The position numbers and the translations under genes are program-made. This document shows, one piece after another, positions 16,544 to 26,922 of a stretch of 64,000 nucleotides of DNA. The stretch is from CAZKWG01 sp964615375 (GTDB lineage Bacteria; Myxococcota_A; UBA796; CAZKWG01). The notes beneath the pieces are model-generated. The model searched no databases. It was not told the origin of the DNA and saw nothing but the letters and a program-made list of their open reading frames with translations. The DNA lies in assembly GCA_964615375.1 (NCBI GenBank), contig CAZTOW010000036.1, positions 34,512 through 98,511 on the forward strand, given 5' to 3'. Every line of letters begins with the position of its first letter. The stretch's first letter is position 1.

Positions 16544-17056
16544 ATGGCCAAGAAGCTGTTCGTAGGTGGGCTGAGCTGGGGCACGAAGGACGAGGGGCTG
16601 CGCGACGCGTTCGCCCGCTTCGGCGAGGTGACGGACGCCAAGGTGATCCTGGATCGCGAGACCGGCCGCAGCCGCGGTTTCGGTTTCGTGACCTTCTCCG
16701 CGGACGCGGACGCGGACGCCGCGATCTCGGCGATGGACGGGGCGACGCTCGACGGGCGCTCGCTGCGCGTCAACGCGGCCGAGGATCGCCGTGAGGGCGG
16801 CGGTGGCGGCGGCGGCGGCTTCCGCGGTGGTCGCAGCGGCGGCGGCGGCTTCGGCGGCGGCGGCGGCGGCTACGGCGGCGGCGGCGGCGGCGGCTTCGGC
16901 GGTCGCAGCGGCGGCGGCGGCTTCGGCGGCCGTGAGGGCGGCGGCGGCGGCTACGGCGGTCGCGACGGCGGCTACGGCGGCGGCGGCGGCGGTGGTGGTC
17001 GCGGTGGTCGCGGTGGTCGCGGCGGCGGCGGCTACGGCGGCGGCGACGACTGGTAG
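16544..17056 (+). CDS. Glycine-rich RRM RNA-binding protein
   Basis: The 170-residue protein has one RNA-recognition motif at residues 3-80, with RNP2 (KLFVGGL) and RNP1 (RGFGFVTF) intact. The second half is a low-complexity tail of Gly with Arg, Tyr and Phe (GGGGFGG, GGYGG, RGG). This architecture is known from cyanobacterial Rbp and plant glycine-rich cold-response proteins and occurs in Myxococcota. It binds RNA in the cytosol. The RGG/YGG tail could support condensate formation, which is inference. It is preceded by about 200 bp of leader with two inverted repeats and followed by strong hairpins, so it is probably monocistronic. Confidence 0.93.
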   Translation: MAKKLFVGGLSWGTKDEGLRDAFARFGEVTDAKVILDRETGRSRGFGFVTFSADADADAAISAMDGATLDGRSLRVNAAEDRREGGGGGGGGFRGGRSGGGGFGGGGGGYGGGGGGGFGGRSGGGGFGGREGGGGGYGGRDGGYGGGGGGGGRGGRGGRGGGGYGGGDDW

Positions 17057-17067
17057 CGTCCTCTGAG

Positions 17068-17124
17068 CGGGCGCACCTCGATCCGTCGAGGCGCGCCCGC
17101 CCGGCCCTGCGATCGGGCAGGGCC
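17068..17124 (+). terminator. Two consecutive GC-rich hairpins after RRM gene
   Basis: GGGCGC…CTCGA-TCCG-TCGAG…GCGCCC (about 17070-17099) and GGCCCTG…CAGGGCC (17103-17124) follow the stop at 17056. No clear T-run follows, so they may terminate with help from other factors or protect the mRNA end. Confidence 0.5.
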
Positions 17125-17183
17125 ACACCTGCGCTCATGCAGGACGGGCTCCCAGCGCGCTCCACGTTGAGTTATGCCTGCGA

Positions 17184-17963
17184 ATGCCCGAAATCCTGCG
17201 CGCTTATGGCACCGCTCGCAAGCTGAACCTGGGTGAGCTCATCCAGGTGGCTGAGACGCCGGTGCTGCGCCGCGTCGCTGGCGCGGTGGCGCTGGACTAC
17301 GGCGAGGGCCGTCAGGTCCACGCCTTCGACTTCGGTGGCCTTGTGCTGATCGGGGTCTCCCCGGACGACGTGCGTCCGCTGCTGCGCCTGTTGCAGGGCC
17401 AGGACGCGCAGCCGCCGGAGCTCGACGAGTTCCTGCTGGACCAGGGATCCGCCGCGGTCAGCTTCGACGCGGTGCGGCTCCCCGATCGGGACCCCGACCT
17501 GCTGAGGGTGGTCTCGCGGGCGCTGGCGCAGTCCGCCGCCCTCGACCGGCTGGAGCGCGAGACCGAGGCGCTGCTGGCCGACGTCACCGAGGTGGTGGAC
17601 CAGCTCCGCCAGCGCGGCCGCATCGCCCGCAGCGAGAAGGCGCTGGTCCAGTTCATCGGGGCCGTGCTCTACACCCGGCGCAACCTGGTCGCCGGGCTGG
17701 CCGTGCTGGACAAGCCCGAGGAGGCCTGGGAGGACTCGCGCGCGTCCGAGCTGACCACGGCGCTCACCCGCAACTTCGAGATCGAGGAGCGCTTCAAGTC
17801 GCTCACCGAGAAGCTCGCGCTGGTGCAGGACTCGCTGGAGGTCATCACCGACGTCTGGCGCTCCCGCCACTCCAACAAGCTGGAGTGGCTGGTCATCGCG
17901 CTCATCTCGGTGGAGATCGTGATGGCGCTGCTGGAGCGCCTCGGGCACGCGCTGGGGAGCTGA
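17184..17963 (+). CDS. RMD1/DUF155 (YagE-like) family protein
   Basis: The 259-residue protein shows the DUF155 layout: an N-terminal alpha/beta part with AFDFGGLVLIGVSPDDVRPLL, a central helical coiled stretch (VTEVVDQLRQRGRI, ALVQFIGAVLYTRRNLVAGLAVLDKPEEAWED), and the characteristic C-terminus with SNKLEWLVIALISVEIVMALLE as one membrane helix. Members in yeast mitochondria (Rmd1, Sif3) are membrane-associated and affect RNA or mitochondrial-ribosome-linked processes; the bacterial role is not established. It is likely inner-membrane anchored with a cytosolic N-terminus. It converges with the MYXO-CTERM gene 4 bp away. Confidence 0.85.
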   Translation: MPEILRAYGTARKLNLGELIQVAETPVLRRVAGAVALDYGEGRQVHAFDFGGLVLIGVSPDDVRPLLRLLQGQDAQPPELDEFLLDQGSAAVSFDAVRLPDRDPDLLRVVSRALAQSAALDRLERETEALLADVTEVVDQLRQRGRIARSEKALVQFIGAVLYTRRNLVAGLAVLDKPEEAWEDSRASELTTALTRNFEIEERFKSLTEKLALVQDSLEVITDVWRSRHSNKLEWLVIALISVEIVMALLERLGHALGS

Positions 17964-17967
17964 GGGC

Positions 17968-19161
17968 TCAGCCGCGCGCGCGACGACGCAGGCCGACGAA
18001 GCCCAGCAGCGCCAGGAGGCCGGCGAGCTGCGAGGGGCTGTCCGCGCTGGCGCAGCTGCAGGTGGTCAGGCGACCCTCGGCCATCTTGTCGGTCCCGCCG
18101 TCGCCGCCGCCGCTGTCCGTTCCGCCGGTCTCGACGCTGTCGGTCCCGCCCTCGCCGCCGTTGCCGCCGCCCTCGCCACCGTTGCCGCCGCCCGTGTCGG
18201 TCCCGCCCTCACCGCCGCCGTTGCCGCCGCCGGAGTCGGTCCCGCCCTCGCCGCCGCTGCCGCCGCCGGAGTCGGTCCCGCCCTCGCCGCCGCCCTCGCC
18301 GCCGCCGCCCTCGCCGCCGCTGCTGTCGTCGCAGACGTCGCCGATGCCGTCGCTGTCCGCGTCCGCCTGGTCGGAATTCGCGTCTTCCTCGCAGTTGTCG
18401 TCGTCATCGGCGACGCCGTCCTCGTCCTCGTCCATCTTCAGCACCTCGATGGCGCCGAACAGCACGCGGGTCTCGCCCGACTCACGGAGCCCGCCCGCGT
18501 CGTAGGCGTAGAAGCCCGTCGAGCCCGAGCGCCGCGCGCCGCTGTCCGTGGCCGTCACCATCTCGTCGGGGCTGGCCCAGCGATCATCCTGCTCCTGCCA
18601 GTAGCTCAGCGTGATCTGGTCGTCCTCGCAGCTCAGCTCAAGGCCCGAGACGGAGCCCGCGGTGTAGGACCACTCCTCGGTGGCCAGCACCTCGGCTGAG
18701 CCCCCGGCGATCTTGACGATGGAGGCGAATTCGTTGTCGGTGCCGATGGGGTTCGAGGCCCCCCGCGGCCCGAGGATCGCGAGGATGTAGTTCTCGGCGT
18801 TGCCGAAGCGGCAGACCACGCCCACGGTGTCGTCGTCCTCCGTGTACATGACCACGCGCATCACGCCGTCTTCGACCGAGACCTCCGAGTTCACCAGCCA
18901 GTTGTCGATGGCGCCGCCGCTGCCCCAGTCGCCACCGAAGTCGCCCGTGTTGTAGTCCGTGGTGGACTGGACGTAGTTGCTGCCGGAGTAGTCCGAGTAG
19001 TAGCCCTCCCAGTCGTCCTCGTCGAAGCCCCGCTCCCAGCCGTCCACGCCGACCATGGACTCGCCGTCCGAGTAGTCGTCGTAGCTCCAGTAGTCGAGCA
19101 GGTCGTAGGCGTGGGCTGGCGAGGTGAGGAGGAGCGCGATGGAGATCGGGAGCAGTGGCAT
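17968..19161 (-). CDS. Secreted acidic protein with thrombospondin-3-like repeat and MYXO-CTERM-like tail
   Basis: The 397-residue product has a cleavable signal peptide (cleavage after SPAHA) and an acidic Tyr/Trp-rich domain (about 20-245) with a lectin/laminin-G-like feel (GVVCRFGNAENYILAIL, TGFYAYDAGGL). A calcium-binding type-3 repeat follows (DEDEDGVADDDDNCEED, DADSDGIGDVCDD). A long Gly/Glu/Ser-Thr-Asp repeat linker leads to a C-terminal tail with CSCAS, a hydrophobic segment and RRRARG. That tail matches the MYXO-CTERM pattern, processed and surface-sorted in Myxococcota. The protein is probably displayed on the cell surface and binds a ligand or polysaccharide. Confidence 0.85.
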   Translation of the reverse strand: MPLLPISIALLLTSPAHAYDLLDYWSYDDYSDGESMVGVDGWERGFDEDDWEGYYSDYSGSNYVQSTTDYNTGDFGGDWGSGGAIDNWLVNSEVSVEDGVMRVVMYTEDDDTVGVVCRFGNAENYILAILGPRGASNPIGTDNEFASIVKIAGGSAEVLATEEWSYTAGSVSGLELSCEDDQITLSYWQEQDDRWASPDEMVTATDSGARRSGSTGFYAYDAGGLRESGETRVLFGAIEVLKMDEDEDGVADDDDNCEEDANSDQADADSDGIGDVCDDSSGGEGGGGEGGGEGGTDSGGGSGGEGGTDSGGGNGGGEGGTDTGGGNGGEGGGNGGEGGTDSVETGGTDSGGGDGGTDKMAEGRLTTCSCASADSPSQLAGLLALLGFVGLRRRARG

Positions 19162-19267
19162 GGCAGAATTCCCCTTCGGGGGAGGAGGATAGCGGAGGTC
19201 GGCCCCATCCGCAATTGCCGCGCGCGAGAGACTACGAGGACGGCGCCAGGCCGGTTATGACGCGGCC

Positions 19268-21130
19268 GTGAGCTCCCCCTTCGACATCGTCGTGGTCGGC
19301 GCCGGACACGCGGGCTGTGAGGCCGCCGTGGCCGCGGCGCGCCTCGGCGCGCGGGTCGCGGTGGTGACCCTGCGGGCGGCCCATGTGGGGCGTCTGTCCT
19401 GCAACCCCGCCGTCGGCGGCCTGGCCAAGGGCCACCTCGTGCGGGAGATCGACGCGCTCGGCGGCGTCATGGCCCGGGTGACCGACCGCGCAACCATCCA
19501 GTTCCGCCGGCTGAACACCCGCAAGGGCCTGGCGGTCCAGGCGAGCCGGGCTCAGGTGGACATCGATCTGTACCCCGACGAGATGCGCGCCCTGCTGCGC
19601 TCCACCCCGGGCCTGAGCCTGCTGGAGGGCGAGGTGGCCGCGGTCCTCACCGAGGGCGGGCGGGTCAGCGGCGTGCGGCTGGCGGACGGCGCGATCCTTG
19701 CCTCTCGGGCGGTCGTGCTGACCACGGGCACCTTCCTGGCTGGGGTGATGCACTGCGGGGACCAGCGGGCCGAGGGCGGGCGCGTGGGCGACGGGGCGGC
19801 GGCGCGGCTCTCGGAGAGCCTGCGGGCCCTGGGGCTGCGGCTCGGGCGGCTGAAGACCGGCACCACCCCGCGGGTCTCGGCGCGCTCCATCCGCTGGGAC
19901 CGCGTCGAGGTGCAGGACGGCGTGATTCCCGACGGGCACTTCTCCTTCACCCCGCCCGAGCGCCGGCTGCCCCAGCGGGACTGCCACCTGACCTGGACCA
20001 CGGCCGCGACCCACGCCCTCATCCGGGAGAACCTCCACCGCAGCGCGATGTACGCGGGCGCCATCACCGGGCGCGGCCCGCGCTACTGCCCCTCGGTGGA
20101 GGACAAGATCGTCCGCTTCGCCGACAAGGAGCGCCACCAGCTCTTCCTGGAGCCCGAGGGCCTGAGCACGGACCGCGTCTACGTGAACGGGCTCTCCACC
20201 AGCCTGCCCCGCGACGTCCAGGAGGCGATGCTGCGCACCATCCCCGGGCTGGAGGACGCGGTCATCCTCCAGCACGGCTACGCGGTGGAGTACGACTTCT
20301 CCGACCCGCGCGACCTGGACCACGGGCTCCAGCACCGGGGCGTCCCCGGCCTCTACCTGGCGGGGCAGGTCAACGGGACCAGCGGCTACGAGGAGGCGGC
20401 GGCCCAGGGCCTGGTGGCGGGCATCGCCGCGGCGCGCGGGGAGGCGCCCCGCCTGGGCCGGGATCGGGCCTACATCGACGTCCTCATCGACGATCTCGTC
20501 ACCCGCGGCGTGGGCGGCGAGCCCTACCGCATGTTCCCGAGCCGCGCCGAGCACCGCCTCCTCCTGCGCGAGGACAACGCCGACCGCCGGCTCACGCCGC
20601 TGGGGAGGGCGCTGGGGCTGGTGGACGACGCGAGCTGGGCGCGCTTCGAGCGCAAGCAGGAGGCGATCGAGGGCCTGGAGCGCTGGTGCTCGGAGCGCCT
20701 CGTCCGACCGGACGCCGAGACCGCCGCCCGCTTCGAGGCGCAGGGGCTGGTGCCGCCCCGCAACCGCCAGAGCGTGGCCGAGCTGCTGCGGCGCCCCGAG
20801 CTGGGCTGGGCCGAGATCGTCAATTTGCTTGACGATGTACCGGCGGTGGACGCGGAGGTCGCGCTCCAGGTGGAGACCGACCTCAAGTACGCCGGCTACC
20901 TGCGCCGCGAGGAGGCCCGCGCCGCCTCCGCCCGCCGCCTGGAGCACGTCCGGCTCCCCGAGGACCTGGATCTGCGGCTCCCCGGCCTGTCCAACGAGGT
21001 CAGCGAGCGCCTGCGCCAGGTCCGCCCCGCTACGCTGGGCGAGGCCGCGCGCATCCCCGGCGTCACCCCCGCCGCCATCGACGCGCTGGCCGCCCACCTG
21101 GCCCGCCGGCTCCCCGAGGTCCGCGCATGA
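19268..21130 (+). CDS. mnmG: tRNA uridine-5-carboxymethylaminomethyl modification enzyme MnmG
   Basis: The 620-residue protein is full length for MnmG/GidA. It has the FAD-binding VVGAGHAGCEAA near residue 9, the family signature GRLSCNPAVGGLAKGHLVREIDALGG, GRGPRYCPSVEDK, and the C-terminal helical domain that contacts tRNA. With MnmE it modifies the wobble uridine of certain tRNAs using FAD and methylene-tetrahydrofolate. The start is GTG at 19268. The next gene, rsmG, begins inside its stop codon, the classic gidA-gidB pair. MnmE is not in the window. Confidence 0.97.
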   Translation: MSSPFDIVVVGAGHAGCEAAVAAARLGARVAVVTLRAAHVGRLSCNPAVGGLAKGHLVREIDALGGVMARVTDRATIQFRRLNTRKGLAVQASRAQVDIDLYPDEMRALLRSTPGLSLLEGEVAAVLTEGGRVSGVRLADGAILASRAVVLTTGTFLAGVMHCGDQRAEGGRVGDGAAARLSESLRALGLRLGRLKTGTTPRVSARSIRWDRVEVQDGVIPDGHFSFTPPERRLPQRDCHLTWTTAATHALIRENLHRSAMYAGAITGRGPRYCPSVEDKIVRFADKERHQLFLEPEGLSTDRVYVNGLSTSLPRDVQEAMLRTIPGLEDAVILQHGYAVEYDFSDPRDLDHGLQHRGVPGLYLAGQVNGTSGYEEAAAQGLVAGIAAARGEAPRLGRDRAYIDVLIDDLVTRGVGGEPYRMFPSRAEHRLLLREDNADRRLTPLGRALGLVDDASWARFERKQEAIEGLERWCSERLVRPDAETAARFEAQGLVPPRNRQSVAELLRRPELGWAEIVNLLDDVPAVDAEVALQVETDLKYAGYLRREEARAASARRLEHVRLPEDLDLRLPGLSNEVSERLRQVRPATLGEAARIPGVTPAAIDALAAHLARRLPEVRA

Positions 21131-21681
21131 GCTCTCCCGATCCCGCGCAGGTGGCCCGCGTCCACCGAGACCTCCTGGAGCGCTGGCGGGGGGCGATGGA
21201 TCTGGTGGGCCCGGGGCCCCTCGACCCGCACTTCGAGGACGCCGCGGGGGCGGTGGCGGGGCTCGAGGCGCGCGGGCGCTGGGCCGACCTGGGCAGCGGC
21301 GCGGGCTTCCCCGGGATCGCGCTGGCCGCCGCCTGGTCCGAGGCGGAGGTGCTGCTGGTGGAGAGCCGCCAGAAGCGCGCCGTGTTCCTGGAGAACGTGG
21401 TCGCCGAGACCAGGTTGACGAACGCCCGGGTGCTGCGGGTCCGCGCCGAGGAGCTGGCGCCGGACCTCGACGGCGTGATCGCCCGCGCCTTCCTGCCGCC
21501 CCCCGACTACCTCGCCCTCGCCTCGCGCCTGCTGCGGCCTGAGGGCGTGGCGGTGCTGCTGCTGGGCGACCGCGAGCCGGGTGGCTTCGCGGGCTGGGAG
21601 GTGGTGGACGAGGCGCGCTACCCGGTAGGCGACGGGTGGCGGCGGCGGGTGGTGGTGCGGAGGCTCAGGGCAGGAGGGTGA
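21127..21681 (+). CDS. rsmG: 16S rRNA (guanine-527-N7) methyltransferase RsmG
   Basis: The 184-residue protein overlaps mnmG by 4 bp (ATGA). It carries the SAM-binding motif ADLGSGAGFPGIALA (about residues 53-67) and the family LLVESRQKRAVFLENV segment. It is shorter than the usual 205-215 residues, mainly in the N-terminal helical part. It methylates G527 of 16S rRNA in the small subunit. Position and sequence make the assignment firm. Confidence 0.93.
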   Translation: MSSPDPAQVARVHRDLLERWRGAMDLVGPGPLDPHFEDAAGAVAGLEARGRWADLGSGAGFPGIALAAAWSEAEVLLVESRQKRAVFLENVVAETRLTNARVLRVRAEELAPDLDGVIARAFLPPPDYLALASRLLRPEGVAVLLLGDREPGGFAGWEVVDEARYPVGDGWRRRVVVRRLRAGG

Positions 21682-21755
21682 GGGCGGATGAGGCCACGTC
21701 GCGCGGAGTCGTCATCCCAGCCCACATCTCCCGAGTCCTAGGCTACACTCACGAG

Positions 21756-23579
21756 ATGTCATCGCACCACCCCTTCCTCACCCTCTTCCCCCTCGCCGTC
21801 CTCCTCGCCGCCTGCCCGCCGGTCACGGTGGACAAGGAGGAGACCGGCCAGCCGCCCATCCCCAACGAGACCGCGGATGACACCGGGGACCCGCTGCCGG
21901 ACTCGCAGGACACGGGCTGCGATCCCACGGACACGGGGCTGCCGGTCTTCTACCGGGACGTGGACGGGGACAGCTACGGCAACGCGGCGGTGCAGATCCA
22001 GGCCTGCGAGCAGCCCGAGGGCTACGTGGACCGCGCCGGGGACTGCGACGACGCGAGCTCGGTCATCCACCCGGGGGCGGCGGAGCTCTGCAACGACGCC
22101 GACGAGGACTGCGACGACCTCATCGACGAGGACTTCGACGCCGACGCCGACGGCCACACGAACAGCGCGTGCGCCAACGGGGACGACTGCGACGACACGA
22201 ACGCCGCGATCTACCCGGGCGCCGACGAGAGCTGCGGGGACGACGTCGACGCGGACTGCGACGGGCAGGACACGATCTGCGGCTACGAGGAGGACCTGGA
22301 GGCGGCCGACGGCAAGCGCTACGCGGAGGGCCGCAGCGACGACGCGGGGCGCCACATGGACGCGGGCGACATCGACGGAGACGGGATCGAGGACGTGGTG
22401 ACGGGGGCGATGTGGGCCTACGGGTACACGGGCTCGGCCTGGGTCAACTACGGCCCGATCACGGGCTCGTCGAGCTTCGACTCGGACGGCTACGAGCTCA
22501 CGGCGGGCTCGGGCGGCTACGAGGCGGGGCGCACGGTGGGCGTGTACGACGTGGACGCCGACGGCTACGCGGACATCTTCCTGGGCTCGCCGGACGCGAG
22601 CGTCTACGACGCGGTGGTCTTCATCAGCCCCATCACCGAGGACCTGGCGTTCTCCGAGGCGGACCTGCGGGCCTCCTGCTCGACGGCGGTGGAGTGCGGG
22701 CACGGCGGGGACCTCGCCGACATCGACGGCGACGGGACCGGGGACGTGATCATCGGCGCCGGCGAGGAGGTCACGGGCGGCTACTACTCGGGCTCGGTCT
22801 ACGTGGTCTTCGGGCCCATCGAGTCCCGCTCCATGGACATCCACGGCAGCGCGGACGTGGAGCTGGTCGGCGACCAGGACGGCTCGGAGACCGGGCGCGT
22901 CATCACCGCGGGCGAGGATCTGGACGGCGACGGCGTCCAGGACATGCTGGTCACGGCGAGCTACGACACGGACGGCGGTCCGTATGCGGGCGCGGTCCAC
23001 GTCGTGCTGGGGCCGGTGACGGATGACGGCGAGCTGGCGGACTCCGACGGGAAGCTGCTGGGGAACGGCGCCTACGACTACGCGGGCGAGTCGCTGGCCA
23101 TGGGGGACGTGGACGGGGACGGGCTCTCCGACGCGATCGTGGGGACCTCGACGAGCGCGAGCGGGGCGGGCCGGACCTATGTGGTGCTGGGGCCCGCCAC
23201 GGGGGAGACGAGCCTGCGGGACGCGGACGTGGGCTTCCGGGGCTCCTCGAGCGAGGGGCTGGGGACCTCCATCGTCAGCGGGCGCGACCTGGACGAGGAC
23301 GGCTACGACGAGCTGATGATCGGCGCGGGCACGGACAGCAGCGCGGGCTCCAGCGCGGGCGCGGCCTACCTGTACTTCGGGCCGCTCTCCGGCTCGCTGA
23401 GCCCGTCGGACGCCGACTTCGGCATCCTGGGCGAGGAGCGCAGCGACGCCGCCGGGACCGGCGTGGGCTTCGGCGACCTGGACGGCAACGGGCGCGCGGA
23501 CCTGCTGATCGGCGCGACCGGGGACTCGACGGGGGCGATGAGCGCGGGCGCGCTCTACGTGCTCTACACGGAGGACTGA
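21756..23579 (+). CDS. FG-GAP repeat lipoprotein with MopE-type metal-binding motifs
   Basis: The 607-residue product (ATG at 21756) has a lipoprotein signal peptide with lipobox LLAAC and an Asp/Thr/Gly linker. Two MopE-like motifs follow (AGDCDDASSVIHPGAAELC and GDDCDDTNAAIYPGADESC). About seven FG-GAP/integrin-alpha-like blades then follow, each with an Asp-rich loop such as DIDGDGIEDVVTGA, DIDGDGTGDVIIGAG and DLDGNGRADLLIGA. These form a seven-bladed propeller that binds calcium and often mediates adhesion at the cell surface. A paralogue of the same design is at 38668-40488. Confidence 0.92.
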   Translation: MSSHHPFLTLFPLAVLLAACPPVTVDKEETGQPPIPNETADDTGDPLPDSQDTGCDPTDTGLPVFYRDVDGDSYGNAAVQIQACEQPEGYVDRAGDCDDASSVIHPGAAELCNDADEDCDDLIDEDFDADADGHTNSACANGDDCDDTNAAIYPGADESCGDDVDADCDGQDTICGYEEDLEAADGKRYAEGRSDDAGRHMDAGDIDGDGIEDVVTGAMWAYGYTGSAWVNYGPITGSSSFDSDGYELTAGSGGYEAGRTVGVYDVDADGYADIFLGSPDASVYDAVVFISPITEDLAFSEADLRASCSTAVECGHGGDLADIDGDGTGDVIIGAGEEVTGGYYSGSVYVVFGPIESRSMDIHGSADVELVGDQDGSETGRVITAGEDLDGDGVQDMLVTASYDTDGGPYAGAVHVVLGPVTDDGELADSDGKLLGNGAYDYAGESLAMGDVDGDGLSDAIVGTSTSASGAGRTYVVLGPATGETSLRDADVGFRGSSSEGLGTSIVSGRDLDEDGYDELMIGAGTDSSAGSSAGAAYLYFGPLSGSLSPSDADFGILGEERSDAAGTGVGFGDLDGNGRADLLIGATGDSTGAMSAGALYVLYTED

Positions 23580-23636
23580 GCGCGCAGGCGGCCTGGATCA
23601 GGTGTCGCAGGCGGGAAAATGTGAAACAATAGGAGG

Positions 23637-25793
23637 ATGACCGAGCGCACCTCCCTCCTCCTCCTCTGCATCCTCTCGCTGCCCGCGTGTCGGGACAAGG
23701 ACAGCGGCGCCGAGACCCCCGACGACAGCGGCCCGGACGACAGCGGCCCGGACGACAGCGGCGCGGATGACACGTCGACGCCCGTGGAGACGGCCTGCGC
23801 CGAGGCGGAGGCCCGCCTGGGCTACCCCGCCTGCGAGCACCGCGTCCCCGACGAGGACACGTTCACGGCGATCACCGTGGCCGCCTCGACAGTGGACCAG
23901 CTCCGCGTGGGCAAGTACCTGGTCCCGGCGCGGGAGGACGCGCGGCTGCCGCCCGCGTTTCTGGTCGTGGAGAACTTCGCGCTCCACTACGACTTCCTCG
24001 TCGAGGCCTTCCCCGACCAGTTCTCCGGGCTGACCACCGCCGACTACGAGGGCCTGGTCCTCTACCCGGAGACGCGCGAGTTCTACGCCGGCACGCTCTC
24101 GCTCTACATCTCGGCGGACGGCTTCTTCTACGGCTTCACCGTCTGGGACGACCCGGCGGAGAGCTCGAGCACGGTGACCGAGTCCGACGTCCAGGCCACC
24201 TGGGAGATCCTCCAGGACCGCTTCGCGATCGGCGAGCTGGCCTTCGTGCCCAACACCGAGGCGCAGATCGAGGCCGCCCAGACCTGGGAGGACGCGCCCT
24301 TCCCCATCGAGGGCCTGGACTCGGACGTGGACTACGAGGTCTACAACGTGGGCGAGGCCTACGGCACGCTGCGCCTCTACACGCTCGAGGAGCTGGACGA
24401 GGCGACCCAGGACGTCGATTTCGGCTACCAGGACATCCTGGCCCTCGAGGAGGCGCCCACCGATCTGGAGCGCGTGGTGAGCGGCATCATCACCGGCACG
24501 CGCCAGGGCGGGCTCTCGCACCTGAGCGTGCGCAGCGCGGCGCGCGGCACCCCCAACTGCTACGTCGCCGACCCGCTCACCACGCTGGCCGACTGGGAGG
24601 GCAAGCTCGTCCACTTCACCTGCGGCGAGGACGACTGGAGCATCGAGGAGGCCAACGCCGACGACGCCAGCGCCTGGTGGGAGAGCATCAAGCCCGATCC
24701 GGTCGATCTCTGCGACCCGAACGTGGAGACCGAGGACCTGCCCGGCCTGCTGGAGCTCGCCACGGACTCGGAGGAGGACCGCTCCACATCCACATGCACC
24801 TATGGCGCCAAGGGGACCAACCTCGCCACGCTCTACCAGCGCATCGAGGAGGAGTACCAGCTCACGGGCTTCCTCATCCCCTTCCACTACTACCAGGACT
24901 TCATGGACACCCACACCTGGCTGGTGGACCTGGGGGACGGGGAGTCGGAGCACACGTTCAGCGAGACCATCGCCGCCTGGAGCGTGGACGCCACCTTCCT
25001 CGCCGACCCGACCGTGCGGCGGGAGTGGCTGGGCGACCTGCGCGACGCCATCCGCGCGTCCGAGGTGGACCCCGACGTGGTCAGCGCCCTGGCCGCGCGC
25101 ATCGAGGACGTCTGGGGCAGCGACGAGGTGATGGTGCGCTTCCGGTCCTCGTCCAACGCCGAGGACAGCCTGGGCTTCAGCGGCGCGGGCTTGTACGAGT
25201 CCGAGAGCGTCTGCGTGGCCGACGAGTTCGACGGGGACGACGAGGGCCCGAGCATCTGCGACGACAGCAAGGAGGACGAGCAGACCTTGCAGTTCGCCCT
25301 GCTGGAGGTCTGGGCCTCCCTGTGGAAGATGGAGGCCTGGGACGAGCGGGACTGGTACGGCATGGACCAGTCCAAGGTCGCCATGGGCGTGCTCTGCAAC
25401 ACCCGCACGGGCAGCGAGCAGGCCAACATCGTCGCCTTCTCCGGCAACCCCACCACGGACGACGACGACCGCTACCTGGTCAACGCCCAGGAGGGCGAGC
25501 TGGAGGTCGTCTCCGCCGAGGCCGGCGTCGTGCCGGAGAGCGTGCTGCTCACGGTCGAGGACGGCGTGGTGACCCAGATCCTGCGCGTGTCCGGCAGCTC
25601 GGAGGTCGAGGGCGGCGAGGTGCTGACCGACGCCGAGCTCACCGAGCTGGCCGGCGTGCTCTACGACGCCAGCCTGGTCTTCCCGCAGGACGAGATGGTG
25701 CCCGAGGGCCGCGACGTGCTGTGGGACACCGAGTGGAAGGTGGACTCCACCGGCCAGCTCAAGATCAAGCAGATCCGCCCCTATCTCCGCTGA
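23637..25793 (+). CDS. Lipoprotein with phosphohistidine motif and PEP-synthase-type ATP-grasp domain
   Basis: The 718-residue product starts with a lipoprotein signal peptide (lipobox LSLPAC, Cys18) and repeated PDDSG linkers. An unrecognised domain spans 50-270. Residues 290-308 contain GGLSHLSVRSAARGTPN, which resembles the phosphorylated-His segment of glucan water dikinases and PEP synthases (His295). From about 388 to the end it matches the PEP/pyruvate-binding ATP-grasp domain: YGAKGTNLATLYQ, VRFRSSSNAED near 500-510 and EWKVDSTGQLKIKQIRP at the C-terminus. The order (His domain, then ATP-grasp) is that of glucan water dikinase. In known enzymes this is a cytosolic ATP-dependent phosphotransferase, so export as a lipoprotein is odd. 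Confidence 0.85.
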   Translation: MTERTSLLLLCILSLPACRDKDSGAETPDDSGPDDSGPDDSGADDTSTPVETACAEAEARLGYPACEHRVPDEDTFTAITVAASTVDQLRVGKYLVPAREDARLPPAFLVVENFALHYDFLVEAFPDQFSGLTTADYEGLVLYPETREFYAGTLSLYISADGFFYGFTVWDDPAESSSTVTESDVQATWEILQDRFAIGELAFVPNTEAQIEAAQTWEDAPFPIEGLDSDVDYEVYNVGEAYGTLRLYTLEELDEATQDVDFGYQDILALEEAPTDLERVVSGIITGTRQGGLSHLSVRSAARGTPNCYVADPLTTLADWEGKLVHFTCGEDDWSIEEANADDASAWWESIKPDPVDLCDPNVETEDLPGLLELATDSEEDRSTSTCTYGAKGTNLATLYQRIEEEYQLTGFLIPFHYYQDFMDTHTWLVDLGDGESEHTFSETIAAWSVDATFLADPTVRREWLGDLRDAIRASEVDPDVVSALAARIEDVWGSDEVMVRFRSSSNAEDSLGFSGAGLYESESVCVADEFDGDDEGPSICDDSKEDEQTLQFALLEVWASLWKMEAWDERDWYGMDQSKVAMGVLCNTRTGSEQANIVAFSGNPTTDDDDRYLVNAQEGELEVVSAEAGVVPESVLLTVEDGVVTQILRVSGSSEVEGGEVLTDAELTELAGVLYDASLVFPQDEMVPEGRDVLWDTEWKVDSTGQLKIKQIRPYLR

Positions 25794-25803
25794 GGAACCG
25801 CCT

Positions 25804-26918
<1,115 letters not shown>

Positions 26919-26922
<4 letters not shown>

